Source: Guyanagaster necrorhizus
Taxonomy: Eukaryota > Basidiomycota > Agaricomycetes > Agaricales > Physalacriaceae
Length of the DNA stretch: 64,000 bases
Reading direction: 5' to 3'
NCBI RefSeq assembly: GCF_019112545.1
Contig: NW_025064883.1
Coordinates: forward strand, 2,158,684-2,222,683
Of this stretch, positions 36,309 to 48,250 are shown in pieces. The notes under the pieces were generated by a model, which worked only from the letters and a program-made list of their open reading frames with translations, had not been told where the DNA came from and made no database searches. The position numbers and the translations under genes were made by a program. Each line of letters starts with the position of its first letter. Positions within the stretch are counted from its first letter, which is position 1.

Positions 36309-38529
36309 GAAATGAGAAGAGTGAAAAAGAATCAAGTCTTAGAATGGCTAGACAAACTAAAGAGATCTAAAAAATATATTTAGTGACAAAAGGCCATGGA
36401 GAGGGATCTAACCACCAAGATACAGATCAAGACCCTTACTAACCAATCTATATATGTGGTCACTGCTTTGATTAACAGTGGCTGCACTGGAAGTTTCATC
36501 AATCATGCTTTCATCACCAAGCACAATCTTTCAACCCAAGCCACTGCTGATCCAATTCTAGTCTACAATGCTGATGAAACCAAGAACCAAGCTGATTTGA
36601 TCATAGAGTTTGTTGAACTCCAATTAATGATAAGAAATCACTCAGAATAGATTGACTTAGCTGTGATCAAGTTGGAATCCAAAGAGATCTTCCTCAGTCA
36701 CAACTGGCTCACACAGCATAACCTATTAATCAATTGAAAGACAGAGAGGATCACTTTTGCATGATGTCATTGCTAAAAAATCTCCTTTGAACTACCTGAC
36801 AAAGACCCAGAGGATCAATAGAATGAGGAGATAGAGGAAGAAGAAACAATATTGGCTATAGACATGGACTGTGTGATCTATATCTGAGCAGTGCATCATG
36901 CCAATGACCTGGCAGTGAGAGCCAATAAAAGGAAGGAGGCTAAGACATTTGAAAAACTGATACCTGAATAGATATATGATTTTCATAATCTGTTCACCAA
37001 AGAGAGCTTTGATAAACTACTGGAGCTGAAGCCTTGGAATCATGTGATTGAACTCATTTCTAATATCAGCACCAATCTTAATTGCAAGGTATACAATCTC
37101 AACACATTAGAACAGATCAAGTTAGACAAGTTTTTAAAGGAGAATTTGTCTGGTGGGCAAATAAAGCCATCAAAGTTCTCTATGGTATCACCCTTCTTTT
37201 TTGTTAAAAAGAAGGATGGCAAACTCTGACTGATCCAGGATTACCAGAAACTCAATGAGATAATGATCAAGAATTATTATCCTCTCCTATTGATAAACAA
37301 ATTGATGAACAAATTGCATGGTGCCTGATACTACATCAAACTTGATGTTCAGTGAGGATACAACAATATGCAGATTAAAAAGAGAGATAAATGGAAGGCA
37401 GCCTTCTGAACCAATTGCAGACTCTTTGAGCCAACAGTCATATTCTTTGGACTGACAAATTCCTCTGCAACATTCCAATGGATGATAAATGATATTTTCA
37501 AAGATCTCATCATCATGGGAAAGGTCACAATCTATCTGGATGACATCCTAATCATATTGAAAGATCAAGAGAAACACTGATGCCTAGTTCACCAGATACT
37601 GGAACTAATGAGAAAACACAAACTATTCCTCAAAGCTGAGAAGTGTGAATTTGAGATTCTTGAAACTGAGTATCTCAGAGTAATTACCAGCAAAGAAAGT
37701 ATTTGAATGGACTCCATCAAGGTGGCAGGAGTAACAGAATGGCCAAAGCCAATCAGAAAGAAGAAACTACAATCCTTCCTCAGATTTACAAACTTTTACC
37801 ACTAATTTATCTAAGATTACAGCAAGATTGTCTGCTCCACAACCTAGCTCACATGGAATACCCTCTGAACCTGGAGAATAGGCCAGCAATCCATATTTGA
37901 TGATTTAAAAAGGTAATTAGCCAAAGATGTGGTACTTGCAGTACCAATAAAAAAAGGAAAATTCCAGATAAAAGCTGACTTGAGTGAGAGAGTGATAGGT
38001 GCAGTCCTCTCACAGGAGCAGAATGAAAAATGGCAGCCCATTGTGTTTCTCTCAAAGACATTGACCACTACTGAATGCAACTATGAAATCTATGACAAGA
38101 AACTCTTGGCTTCATGCTAGCACTTGCCAAATAGAGGCATTATCTGATTAGTGCTATTCACATCTTTGAAGTCCAGACTGATCATCAAAACCTACACTAC
38201 TTCCAATTGCTGCAGAAACTCAACCAATGACAAGCCCACTGGATCATTAAGCTTGTGCAATATCAATATATCTTACATCATAAGATGGGAACAGTGAACA
38301 AGAAAGCAGATCTGTTGAGTTATAGGCCTGATCACAATCAGGGAGAGGAGGACAATAAAGGAGTAACACTTCTGAAACCAGAGCACTTCTGCACCATGAT
38401 CATTCCAATAGAAGAGAAAGTCTATGAGCAAATCAAGAGTGCAATGCAATAGATAGAATTATGAAACTAATGAATTGCCTCTTTAATCAATTACAAGTGG
38501 AATATGACTAAATCAGAGGATTTGATATA
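36309..38529 (+). pseudogene. Gypsy C pol part 1: protease, RT, RNase H, broken
   Basis: This resumes Gypsy C after GAAAT. The protease is at about 36450-36740 (ALINSGCTGSFINHAFITKH). RT is at about 37040-37720 with FFGLTNSSATFQ and an intact YLDDILI (near 37525-37545). RNase H is at about 37930-38340 (LSERVIGAVLSQEQNEKWQP; NYEIYDKKLL). In-frame TGA, TAG and TAA codons break it. It is interrupted at the TA dinucleotide 38528-38529 by the pogo-like transposon, and the integrase follows at 48928. Confidence 0.85.
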
Positions 38530-38552
38530 CAGTTGACTATCTCACAATGCAT
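38530..38552 (+). repeat. pogo-like left terminal inverted repeat
   Basis: 23 bp starting CAGTTGACTATCTCAC, an exact inverted match of 48903-48925, preceded by the TA target duplicate. Confidence 0.92.
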
Positions 38553-38630
38553 ATGGTCGGGAGACACCAAAACTGTATGCATTTATAGATTTATGCAGAA
38601 CCAAAATAGCACGTGATGTGACATGTGACT

Positions 38631-40251
38631 TTATGTGACAATGTCGTCATTTCCCCAAAATGCTGTCAGTGGCTTTTGGGTCAGCTTTCCATGCATCTCC
38701 TTAAATAATGCCCCTCTCAACTTCCTCAGCTGTGGTACTAATCCACCCTGGTCACCTTGTGAAACACAAAATGCCTCCAGCTTTTGAATAAGCTCAAATC
38801 CTTCCCTTGTAGTTATCAAGGTCTGTTCTTCCTCACCCTCCTCTTCCTCTTCTTCCTCCTCCTCATCGTCAATGACAGTTATTTCCCCATTTTCTACTGC
38901 AATATCATGCTTGACAGCAGCAACAATCTCCTCACCTGTTGGCATCACCTCAAGATCTTCAGTATACTCTTCTGCAATAGAGTTAACCATCTCTTCAATA
39001 GTTGGAATGGGACCAAACATGCGATTTCATTGTTTCAATTCGACAAGATGGTCCTTCAACATTATCTCTGCTGTCTGGAGCTGTTGAATGGGGGCAATTT
39101 GAGTGGGAGGTGTGTTCATTTTTGACTGTGATGAAGAAGCCAACTGATTGACTGCCTCCAGTGCTTTACCAATGTCATTCTCTGCATTCATAATGGCTAT
39201 AAGAGCAGGACGCCAGTCAGCATCAGCATATTGGTTTCCAAGCAGATTCTACAATGCCTGTTCGATCCCTGGAAGCGTGTATTTGTCTGTTGAGGCAAAG
39301 TCACAAACAAGGTTTCATGCAGACTTGAGGAGTGAGGCATCTTGGAAATCATTGGATGGTGTGGTAGACTGTGACTCGGATGCATTGTCAGGCATTATAC
39401 CAGTGTGTTTCCAGCAGTTTGCTATCGTTTCACTGCTGACATTTGCCCAAGCATCACGAGCGATAGTCATAGCTTCAAGGAGATCAAGCTTGAAGATCTC
39501 AGACTCTCCAAGATCATCGAGATCAAGTGCACAGATACACATGGCATTCCGATAATGTGCCTTGAAGCAGCGGATAATACCAGCATCTAGCAGCTGAACA
39601 TATAGAGTCATATTGGGCTCAAAGAACTCCAGCTTTGTGTTATGAGGTGTATAAGCGATGAAATGCCCTCGAAAGTTGTCCAAGGTCAGCAGAACCTGCC
39701 ACATCTCCCTCTTCATCTTTAAATCAAACATCTTCACCCACTCCATAAATATTTTGCTCATTATCCAGGCCTTCTTGTTATTCCGATAATAGAATCCCAT
39801 TGCCATTGGACTCTTTTTCTTAAAACACCGTAGTTGCTTTGACTTGCCAATGAAAACAACTGGCATTCACTCACTCCTATCTGCATTCACAGCAAAACAC
39901 ATGGTGATGCGGAACTTGTCCTGTTTTCATCCACTCATAGGACCAGATGCCAAGGTACGATCTGGGATGGCAAAGATGACAAGACCGGATTCATCAATAT
40001 TCCATCTGTCCCACATCGCATATTTCACCATAATGCTGTGAAGATGCACACATTCTTTTTCCACTGCCATCATATCCACTGAGCCTGCTTCTCCATGCCA
40101 CCGAACCTCCTGAATCTTCCATGCCTTATAGAATGACCTCAACCATCCCTCTCCTTTCAAACACTGATCCTCTGGAATATTCATCAGATTTTCAATCCGA
40201 TTTCACTTCTCTATCAGCATTGCACCAGTTACAGTCTCATCTCAGAGCTGC
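38631..40251 (-). pseudogene. pogo-like transposase, catalytic and C-terminal part (DDE_1 type), broken
   Basis: On the minus strand this is the second part of a CENP-B/pogo-type transposase. It includes WNIDESGLVIF (first Asp, near 40000), LLTLDNFRGH (second Asp, near 39690) and VQLLDAGIIRCFKAHYRN (third Asp, near 39585). Then come a helical region ending IANCWKHTGIMPDN and a very acidic tail with a run of glutamates (38980-38800). In-frame stops lie near 40246, 40198, 39927 and 39870, plus others before the tail. The gene is cut at 40251 by Gypsy A; the DNA-binding part is at 48251-48642. It cannot be active. Confidence 0.88.
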
Positions 40252-40741
40252 TGTTACACGCATGCCGCTGGCCTCCGTGTCACCTCAACCAACCATGAAT
40301 CCAATCACTACCCACTGGACTCCGACCGCTTCCCATTACCTACTAATTTCATTTCACCAGTATCATTTCACATCCATATTTCACATTGTAATGTCTAGAC
40401 CCTGAACTCAGTAACGAATACCGACACCAGAACCCAATGGAACCCGACTCGGAATTAGCTACCATTAGTATATAAAGCCATGTACATCATCATAGCTACT
40501 CAGTTCGAATATCAACTTGGATAAGCCATCTACACTTTATACTCACCCCTCCCTATCTCATCCGTCGGATTCCGCTCCGAAGGATACTCCTATTCACTTC
40601 TCTGACAGAACTCCATTCTGTCCATCCAGATCCTTGGGCTCCGACTCAAGGGTGATGTTGCCAATAGCTTCGTCAATGCCCATGCACTCTGCTGGACTCC
40701 ACGTATGCACTCAAGCCCACTCAATTGGCACGTTCCTAACA
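40252..40741 (+). repeat. Gypsy A 5' LTR
   Basis: 490 bp. A TATAAA box lies at 40471-40476, and the block AGTTCGAATAT (40502-40512) about 30 nt downstream marks the probable RNA start region. Differences from the 3' LTR are almost all transitions, many at CpG sites. Confidence 0.95.
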
Positions 40742-40743
40742 GT

Positions 40744-40754
40744 ATATTCGAACT
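40744..40754 (+). other. Gypsy A primer binding site (self-priming type)
   Basis: ATATTCGAACT begins two bases after the 5' LTR. It is an exact 11-nt complement of 40502-40512 in the LTR, about 30 nt past the TATA box. An 11-nt match of this kind is the Tf1 self-priming arrangement. Confidence 0.72.
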
Positions 40755-40780
40755 CAAACCCTTGAGTCGAAAATTTTATC

Positions 40781-42220
40781 ATGTCCACCACATTTACCGA
40801 ACCCACAGAGACCGATCCCGAACAAAGGCAGCCCACCCATCCAAACATGTTTTTCATGGAAGACATTCCGGCCTCTGCCTCAAAGGAACAACCAGGTCTG
40901 TTCGGATCAGCCTCCAGTGGGGGACAACCCTCCCGTAGGGAAACCTACAATCACTCTAGCTTCACTGCCCACCAACCTAATTATGACAATTCCTCTAATC
41001 CCTTCGATGCCACCAGCATCCCAACCAACAGAGCCCAATGGGCCAGCCTGATGTATGGCGCCCGAACCGACCCCCCAATAGACCCCTTATCCCTGGGCAA
41101 CAACTATGGGAATCCAGACAGCCCAGACTCAGAGGGCAGAGATGAAGACACCCCTACTCATACTCCCATCTGACGGGAACCAGCTGGCAATCCACCAAAC
41201 CCTTTTCCAGGTGGACCAGGAGGTCCAGGAGATCCAGGTGGTCCTAATGGCTCAGGCAGCACCAACGGCCCCACAGGAAGTAACAATCCAAACCAGCAGG
41301 ACATGTTCTTAGAATTCATGAACCTGTTACAAGGAGTCTCCACCTCCCTCAACAACCCTAAACCAGCCACTGTCCATACCAAGGTCAAGGAACCAGAACC
41401 ATTTGATGGCTCTGACCCTCGCAAACTGAAGGCTTTCATTGTCTCCCTTCAGTTGAACTTCAACGACAGACCTACCACATTTGCAATGGACACTAACAAA
41501 GTTAACTACGCCATTTCATTCCTGGCCGGCACCACGCTCAACTGGTTCGAACCAGACATTCTTAACCCCAATCCGTGGAATCCACCAGCCTGGCAATTCT
41601 CCTATGCAGCCTTCTTAGATGAGCTTCGTAGCAACTTCGGCCCCTTTGATGCTATCGGAGATGCTGAAGATGCATTAGAACACCTTTGGATGTGTGATGG
41701 TGATCGGATCATGAAGTATATGGTCCAATTCAACCAGTATGCTTCATAAATTGGGTACGGAGATAACTCCCTCTGCCATGCCTTTTACCGTGGCCTCTGC
41801 ACCCATATCAAGGATGACATGGCACACCATGGGAAGCCAAACAACCTTCGTGATATGGGCTTCCTTGCCCAAGAACTTGATGCTTGCTACTGGACCTGGA
41901 AGACCAAAATTGCCTGTGAAAACCGGGACAATAAATTCCCCAACCCCAAATCCAAGGGATCTAACACTTCTTTCTCGGACTCTAGCTCCACACCGAAATC
42001 TACTGCCCCTAAGCCCTATGCCGACAAGCTAGGCAAAGATGGCTGTCTCACCCAGGAAGAAAAAGACCGCTGGCACCAGAACAACCTTTGCATGTTCTGT
42101 GGAGCCAAACACAAGACCGAGGACTGCAACAAGTGGAAGGCAGCAGCCTCCGCCAAGAGGCATGCGGCAGAGGTTGACACCGCTCCTGTGAAACTGGCCC
42201 CGATGGAGTCGGAAAACTAG
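40781..42220 (+). pseudogene. Gypsy A gag, nearly intact (two in-frame stops)
   Basis: The frame from ATG 40781 (MSTTFTEPTETDPEQRQP) runs 480 codons to TAG 42218-42220, interrupted by TGA 41171-41173 (probably from CGA) and TAA 41747-41749 (probably from CAA). It has a Pro/Gly-rich spacer (GGPGGPGDPGGPNGSGSTNG). The gag core follows (KEPEPFDGSDPRKLKAFIVS; WQFSYAAFLDELRSNFGPFD). A zinc knuckle, CMFCGAKHKTEDC, has CX2CX3HX4C spacing, one residue short of the usual X4. Its product would form the virus-like particle. Confidence 0.88.
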
Positions 42221-45200
42221 GAAGCAACCCTGTTCTCTCCATGCAAGTTCAGGGTTGTGTCGACTGTATTCGCACACCGGAGGTCATCACTCTCAATGCA
42301 ACATCTCTTTCCAATCACTCCTTCCACATTCCCCTCTCAGCAGAATTACCGACTGCTATGGAACCCGATGGCTCCCCAACCTGTATCATTCTGCGTTTTC
42401 TTGCCCTTATTGATTCTGGCTCTAGCCACTGCTTTGTTGACACTAAGTATGTAGCTGCCAATGAAATTCCCATTAAAACCATTCCTAGTGTGCAACTTCG
42501 ATTATTTGATGGCTCCATCGGAAGCCGTATATCTCAAATCGCAACCATCCCCATTTGTTTCCCATCTGGAGACACCTTCCCCATCGACTTTTATGTCACT
42601 CCTCTGGATTCGTCTTGCAATCTTGTCCTAGGATACAACTGGCTCTCCCGCTACAATCCACTGATTGACTGGGCTGAGAACAGTATCATTTTCCATTCAA
42701 GCTACCAGGACCCCACTCCAACCAATTCCGCGGCCTCCACCGCATCCCAGGGACTTCCATGCCCACAGGACAACAGTCCACCCCTTTCTGAGCCTTCCAG
42801 CTCAATTTCAGGACTTCCGTGCCCATCGGACTCTATCAGTCCAACTTCTGGGGCTTCACCCCATTCCAAGTCCACATCGAGTAGCCGGCGGACTTCATTC
42901 CCATATGAACCCATCTATTTCTATCCTCCCTCAGAATCTTTTACTACGAAAGCACACCCAAAGATCTCCATCATATCCGCTGCCACATTCATCCGAGCCA
43001 GTGCAGAAGAAGGCACCCAGCAGTTCACACTGCAGCCTTCTTTGCCTAATATTGGAGCCAAAGCCACATCCATGGAACTGGCAGATCTTTCATCAGTGCC
43101 AGTAGAGTACCACGATTTTGCAGATGTCTTCAGCGATACCCTCTCCAAAAAACTACCTGAACACAGACCGTATGACCTCAAAATCAATCTTGAGGAAGAG
43201 ACATCTCCACCCCTTAGACCCATTTATTCTCTCTCAGAATCTGAACTCAAAGCCCTACGAGAGTTTATTGATAATAATCTGCACAATGGGTTCATTATTC
43301 CGTCTCACTCTCCACACGGGGCTCCAGTTCTATTCATCAAGAAAAAGACTGGTGAACTCCGACTTTGTGTCGACTACCATGGCCTAAACAAAATCTCCAA
43401 GAAAGATCGCTACCCTCTTCCCCTCATTTCTGACCTCCTCGACTCTGCCCGCTCCGTGCGCATCTACACCAAGCTCGACCTTCGGCATGCCTACCATCTC
43501 ATTCGCATAGCTAAGGGGGATGAATGGAAAACAGCCTTCCGGACCCGTTATAGTTCCTTCGAATGGCACGTCATGCCCTTTGGCCTCACAAATGCTCCAG
43601 TGGCATTCCAACGATTTGTGAACAATATATTCTCAGACATGCTCGACATATCAGTAGTAGTCTACCTCGACGACATCCTCATATATTCCGACAACCCGGA
43701 AGATCACCAAAAACATGTTCATGAGGTCCTATGCAGGCTTAGAGCTAATGGACTCTACTGCAAAGGTTCCAAATGCAAATTCAACTGGAACTCTGTGGAG
43801 TACCTAGGCTACATCCTATCACCTGAAGGACTTCGCATGTCTGAAGAAAAGGTCAAGGCGATTGTTGACTGGCTGGTGCCGTGAAAAGTCAAGGACATCC
43901 AATCCTTCCTCGGCTTTGCCAACTTCTACCATCGCTTCATACATAGATATAGCGACATCATCATCCCCCTTACATGACTCACCCGCAAGGGAACTCCATG
44001 AAAATTTGATGACAAATGCTTGGCTGCCTTCAATGAATTGAAACAAGCCTTTACACATGCTCCCATCCTTATCCACTGGGTCCCCGATCGAAAGATAGTG
44101 GTGGAAACTGACGCCTCTGACTATGCAATTGCAGCTATCCTCTCCATCTATCTTGAAGATGGTGAAATTCACCCCATCGCTTTCCGCTCCTGGAGCCTCC
44201 ACAATGCTGAACTCAACTATGACACCCATGACAAAGAGCTTCTAGCTATTTTTGAAGCTTTTAAACATTGGCGGCACTACCTTGAAGGCTCCACAGACTC
44301 CATCGATGTCGTAACAGACCACAAGAACCTTGAATACTTTGCCACCACTAAGATTCTAACCCGCCGACAGGTCCGCTAGTCCGAATACCTATCCCAGTTC
44401 AACCTAGTAATCCGGTTCCGCCCTGGAAAACTTGGTGGGAAACTGGATGCGCTCACTAGACGATGGGACGTCTACCCTAAAGAGGGGGATAGCCAATATG
44501 CCCAAATCAACCCCCACAATTTCCGACCCGTGTTCACCCAAGAACAACTCTCCGCATCACTCTGAGCAACCTATCTCGAAGGCCCCACCCTACAGGCTAG
44601 TGCCATCATGGATATCGACAAACTCCACACTGATATCAGACAAGCACAATCCTCTGATGCTATGTCCTCCGACGGCCTCTGCCAGGCCAAGGCCACTTCT
44701 GAATCCTCTCCCTCTCAATGGTCCGTTGACGAATCCAACATCCTTCACTTTGAAGGCCACATCTACGTCCCGGACTCTGACGATCTCCATCTCTGTATAC
44801 TACAGAACAATCATGACCACATCCTGGCAGGTCACTTTGGTCAAAACCGGACATTAGAACTAGTCCAGCGGAACTACACCTGGCCAAAGATGTGTGAATA
44901 TGTCCGACACTATGTTAAGTCCTGCACAGTTTGTGGACACAACAAGGCACCCAGACACCGCCCCTATGGGTTACTAAAACCTCTGCCAGTTCCTGAATGG
45001 CCATGGGATTCCATTTCCATGGACTTCATTGAACAACTACTGGACTCCAACGGATTCACCGCCATCTTAGTAGTCATAGACCGAGCTAGCAAGCAAGCCA
45101 TTTTCATTCCCACTCATGACACTATCAACTCCGTGGAGCTTGCCCAACTTTTCCTTATCCATGTATTCTCCAAACATGGGGTACCCAGTCACATCACATC

Positions 45201-46059
45201 CGACTGCAGCTCCGAATTCATCTCCCAATTTACTCATGCCTTAGCCATGGCCCTTGACATAGAACTCCACCTTACCTCTGGTTATCATCCAGAGGCCGAC
45301 GGCCAAACTGAACGAGCAAACCAAACTCTGGAACAATACATCCGCATCTACTGCTCCTACCAGCAGGACAACTGGGACACCCTCTTACCCATTGCTGAAT
45401 TTGCCTACAATAATGCCTCTAATGCGTCCACTGGAATTTCCCCATTCTTCGCTAACAAGGGTTATCACTCCAACATCACCATTCACCCTGAAAGGGACAT
45501 CGCCTCCGCCTGGGCCCGAGATTTCACAGTCAACCTTGACGAACTCCATCAATTACTGAAGGATGAAATTTCTGAAGCCCAGTCTCGCTACAAAACCCAA
45601 GCAGACAAGCACCAGATTCCGGCACCTCTGTTCACAGTGGGGGACAAGGTCTACCTCAGCTCCAAACATATCAAAACCACCCACCCGACCAGAAAATTCT
45701 CAGAGAAATACCTTGGTCTTTTCGAAATCATAGCCCAACCTGGTACCCACTCCTTTACCCTGAGGCTTCCACCGGACCTCCGGTCCATTCACCCTGTCTT
45801 CCATGTGTCACAATTGGAACCCATAGAAGAAAACACCATTCCTAACCGAATTCAACCACCACCACCTCCAGTCAAAGTTGATGGAGAAGAACATTTTGAA
45901 ATAGCCCAAATCCTTGACTCTAAACTGGACTGCCGGTTCCGCTGCCCACTGCTGTACAAAATCCAGTGGCTAGGATACGAAGGTACCAACAAAGAATTTG
46001 CTTGGTTACCGGCCTCCGAGTTCTCCACCGATGAATTTATTGAAGAATTCCACCACTGA
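42220..46059 (+). pseudogene. Gypsy A pol: protease, RT, RNase H, integrase, chromodomain, five in-frame stops
   Basis: The frame is -1 relative to gag and open across the gag stop; the first ATG is 42241. Domains: aspartic protease with LALIDSGSSHCFV (Asp at residue 58 from that ATG); RT with LRLCVDYHGLNKI, FGLTNAPVAFQ and YLDDILIYS (43663-43674); RNase H (VVETDASDYAIAAIL; ELNYDTHDKELLAI); integrase with an HHCC region (near 44800-44940) and MDFIEQLL, TSDCSSEF and ADGQTERANQTLEQ as the D, D, E motif; and a chromodomain at the C-terminus (YKIQWLGYEGTNKEFAWL). Stops are TGA 43882, TGA 43975, TGA 43999, TAG 44377 and TGA 44563, all explicable by C-to-T or G-to-A change. From 44608 the integrase-chromodomain frame is open to 46059. 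Confidence 0.92.
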
Positions 46060-46305
46060 TATCCAGATAAACCAGGACCCTTGTCCAAAGTCATTCAAAT
46101 ATCCTATTCCTAATACAGTGCTACTCTGGACACCACCAATGCCCCACCTTACCATTTCAATTCTAACCACTAATTACCACTGTTCAATCACCCTTCTTAC
46201 ACTTTCAAAGTCAAAAAAAAAAAAAAAAAAAATTTTTTGCATTTACATTTTTGTCCACCACCAACATCCGATGCCCTTTTCTATATACATTTTGTACAAA
46301 ATATT

Positions 46306-47600
46306 TTACAAAGAAGCAGAACCCGACGGGCCCGCACCGGAACCTGAACTCTCCCCCTGCTCCTTCAACTCCTCTATATCCTCGTCCAGCCCCTTCAACA
46401 TTGCCTCCCGAAGATCCTCCACCTCCTGATCCCTCTCATCCTTGAAAATCAGTCAGGCCTTCTTCCAGGCCTCCACCTCAGACTCTGAAAACAGCTCTGA
46501 AGGAGACGACATATCATCAGAACTGTAGTCATCTTAAAGATCTGCCACAGTATCATGAACATCCGCCACCTCATCCACCAACTCATTCACACGACGCATC
46601 AACTTGCATATCAATTGTGAAAGTTGGTGGAGACCGGTGGAGACCTCCACACTACTGATCATCTCACTCATGGTAACGCCCTTGTTGAACGAACAGGCGG
46701 TTTTCTTGACCTTGCAGCGAGAACAAGTCTGCCCTCGACCGGCACCTTCGGTTATCAGGCATGCATAACACCAGGCACCATCTTGACGACAGCGCACACA
46801 ACTCCCTAAAAACAAAAAAAAAAAGCTAAGTTGAGCCATGAAAGAAAACCAAGACACTTACTTTCACCATCCAACAATTTCTCACCCCCCGCCAGTCCTG
46901 CCACTTCCAACTTTGCCCGCTTTTTAGGGCTAACAACCACCTCTGTCCCACTGCCATCCACTATGCTCCTCGACCTGAACTTGCGTTTACGGCCTTTCTC
47001 TGCTGGACCCGCTGCCTTTCTCTTCCCCTCCTGCACCCTCTCCCTCCTCTCCAGAGTCCCATCGGATTCCTCGGACTCATCATCCCCCTCAGTCCCCTTG
47101 TCCTGTTCATCATCGGATTCCGGAGGCATAGGGCAAGTCACCTTCTTGAAGCGAAGACCAAGGCCAGGGCCAAACTGTTCCGCCAACACTCGATGCAGCC
47201 GAAAATCAACGGCCTCCGTGGGGGTTATTTGCAACCCATCCTCTGTAACCGTCCTCTCTGGCTCTACCTCCTCAGCCTCAGCCCTTGCCGCTGCCTCCAC
47301 AGCCTCCCTCTCCTCAGCTTCCCTCTGAGCTGTCTCTTTCAACACCTCCTCTGCCTCCTTAGCCCGCCTCTCCATGGCCTGCTGAACCTTCTCCCTCTTC
47401 CTCTTCAACTCCTCCCTCTGCTTCTTTTTCCATGCCTCCCAGGCCACACGGTCCACCTAGACTCTTTCCTCCCACTCCCGCTCCCCTTGCCATTCCAAAT
47501 GGCTCTCCATGGCCTCCACATATTCTTCCTCTGCGGTTCGCCATTCCAGACGAAACAATTCCTTGGTCTCTTCAGGGCCATCAGGGGTGGATCCCCTCAT
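46306..47600 (-). pseudogene. Antisense two-exon gene in Gypsy A: cysteine-cluster and coiled-coil protein
   Basis: On the minus strand a 412-codon frame runs from ATG 47600 to TAA 46306. The intron 46861-46806 (GTAAGTG...TTTTTAG, 56 bp) splices in frame (739 + 500 coding bases). Three stops break it: TAG 47459-47457, TAA 46536-46534 and TGA 46455-46453, each one transition from a sense codon. Parts: a Trp- and Glu-rich start; a long Lys/Glu/Arg coiled coil (about residues 50-105); an acidic stretch; basic nuclear-signal-like patches (KRKAAGPAEKGRKRK; PKKRAKLE); a cysteine cluster CVRCRQDGAWCYAC plus CSRCKVKKTAC just after the intron; a heptad-like segment; and a Gly/Ser C-terminus. The cluster resembles fungal Zn2Cys6 DNA-binding domains but is not a standard match. 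The family is unknown to me. It lies between pol and the 3' LTR, with its start about 155 bp from the LTR. Confidence 0.72.
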
Positions 47601-47755
47601 CAAAGGCTCGGGAGTGCATGAGCGATGACATAGGCAAAGATGGTGGTTTCAGATCAAGCTGAAAAAACTCCTACAGCCACCAACAATCTTCCATGTGGTC
47701 TCACTGGCCATCGGGATCTGCACTCTTGAGGGCAAGAACGCTAAGAGGGGGATAC

Positions 47756-48245
47756 TGTTACACGCATGCCACTGGCCTCTGTGTCACCTCAACCAACCGT
47801 GAATCCAATCACTACCCACCAGACTCCGACCACTTCCCATTACCTACTCATTTCATTTCACCAGTATCATTTCACATCCGTATTTCACATTGTAATATCT
47901 AGACCCCGAACTCAGTAACAAATACCAACACCGGAACCCAATGGAACCTGACTTGGAATTAGCTACCATTAGTATATAAAGCCATGTACATCATCGTAGC
48001 TACTCAGTTCGAATATCAACTTGGATAAGCCATCTACACTTCGTACTCACCCCTCCCTATCTCATCTGTCGGATTCTGCTCCGAAGGATACTCCTGTTCA
48101 CTTCTCTGACAGAACTCCGTTCTGTCCATCCAGATCCTTGGGCTCCGACTCAAGAGTGATGTTGCCAATAGCTTTGTCAATGCCCACGCACTCCGCCGGA
48201 CTCCACGTGTGCACTCAAGCCCACTCGATTGGCACGTTCCTAACA
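47756..48245 (+). repeat. Gypsy A 3' LTR
   Basis: 490 bp, after the tract AAGAGGGGGATAC and followed by the TSD GCTGC. Same length as 40252-40741, with scattered transitions and almost no indels. Confidence 0.95.
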
Positions 48246-48250
48246 GCTGC

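Larger units (their letters stand above)
40252..48245 (+). mobile_element. Gypsy A: best preserved element, chromodomain Gypsy with an extra antisense gene
   Basis: The 7,994-bp element has two 490-bp LTRs (TGTTACACGCATGCC to GTTCCTAACA) and a perfect TSD GCTGC (40247-40251 and 48246-48250). Inside are a self-priming site, gag in one frame, pol in the -1 frame (protease, RT, RNase H, integrase, chromodomain), and then about 1.7 kb carrying a spliced gene on the opposite strand. The purine tract AAGAGGGGGATAC precedes the 3' LTR. Only 2 internal stops in gag and 5 in pol, and a CpG level near that of host genes, make it the youngest insertion here, though still defective. Confidence 0.95.

Noticed and set aside
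38784..39125. Phe/Leu-rich frame resembling a membrane protein
   Set aside because: It is the complement of the acidic Glu-run tail of the pogo-like transposase, not a real hydrophobic protein.
42665..43105. 146-codon overlapping frame in Gypsy A pol
   Set aside because: Overlaps the protease-RT linker in another frame and is Pro/Ser-rich by composition; the pol frame is the conserved one (compare A').
46206..46238. A-run followed by T-run as a possible LINE or retrogene tail
   Set aside because: It lies between the pol stop and the antisense gene of an LTR element; no target duplication or non-LTR sequence is near it.
46831..47328. Plus-strand Ser/Pro-rich frame in Gypsy A
   Set aside because: Shadow of the antisense gene; it has no domain and no intron logic, while the minus frame splices cleanly.
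47193..47621. Leucine-rich open frame on the plus strand
   Set aside because: It is the complement of the Glu/Lys-rich coiled coil of the antisense gene, whose codons give long Leu/Ser/Pro frames on the other strand.
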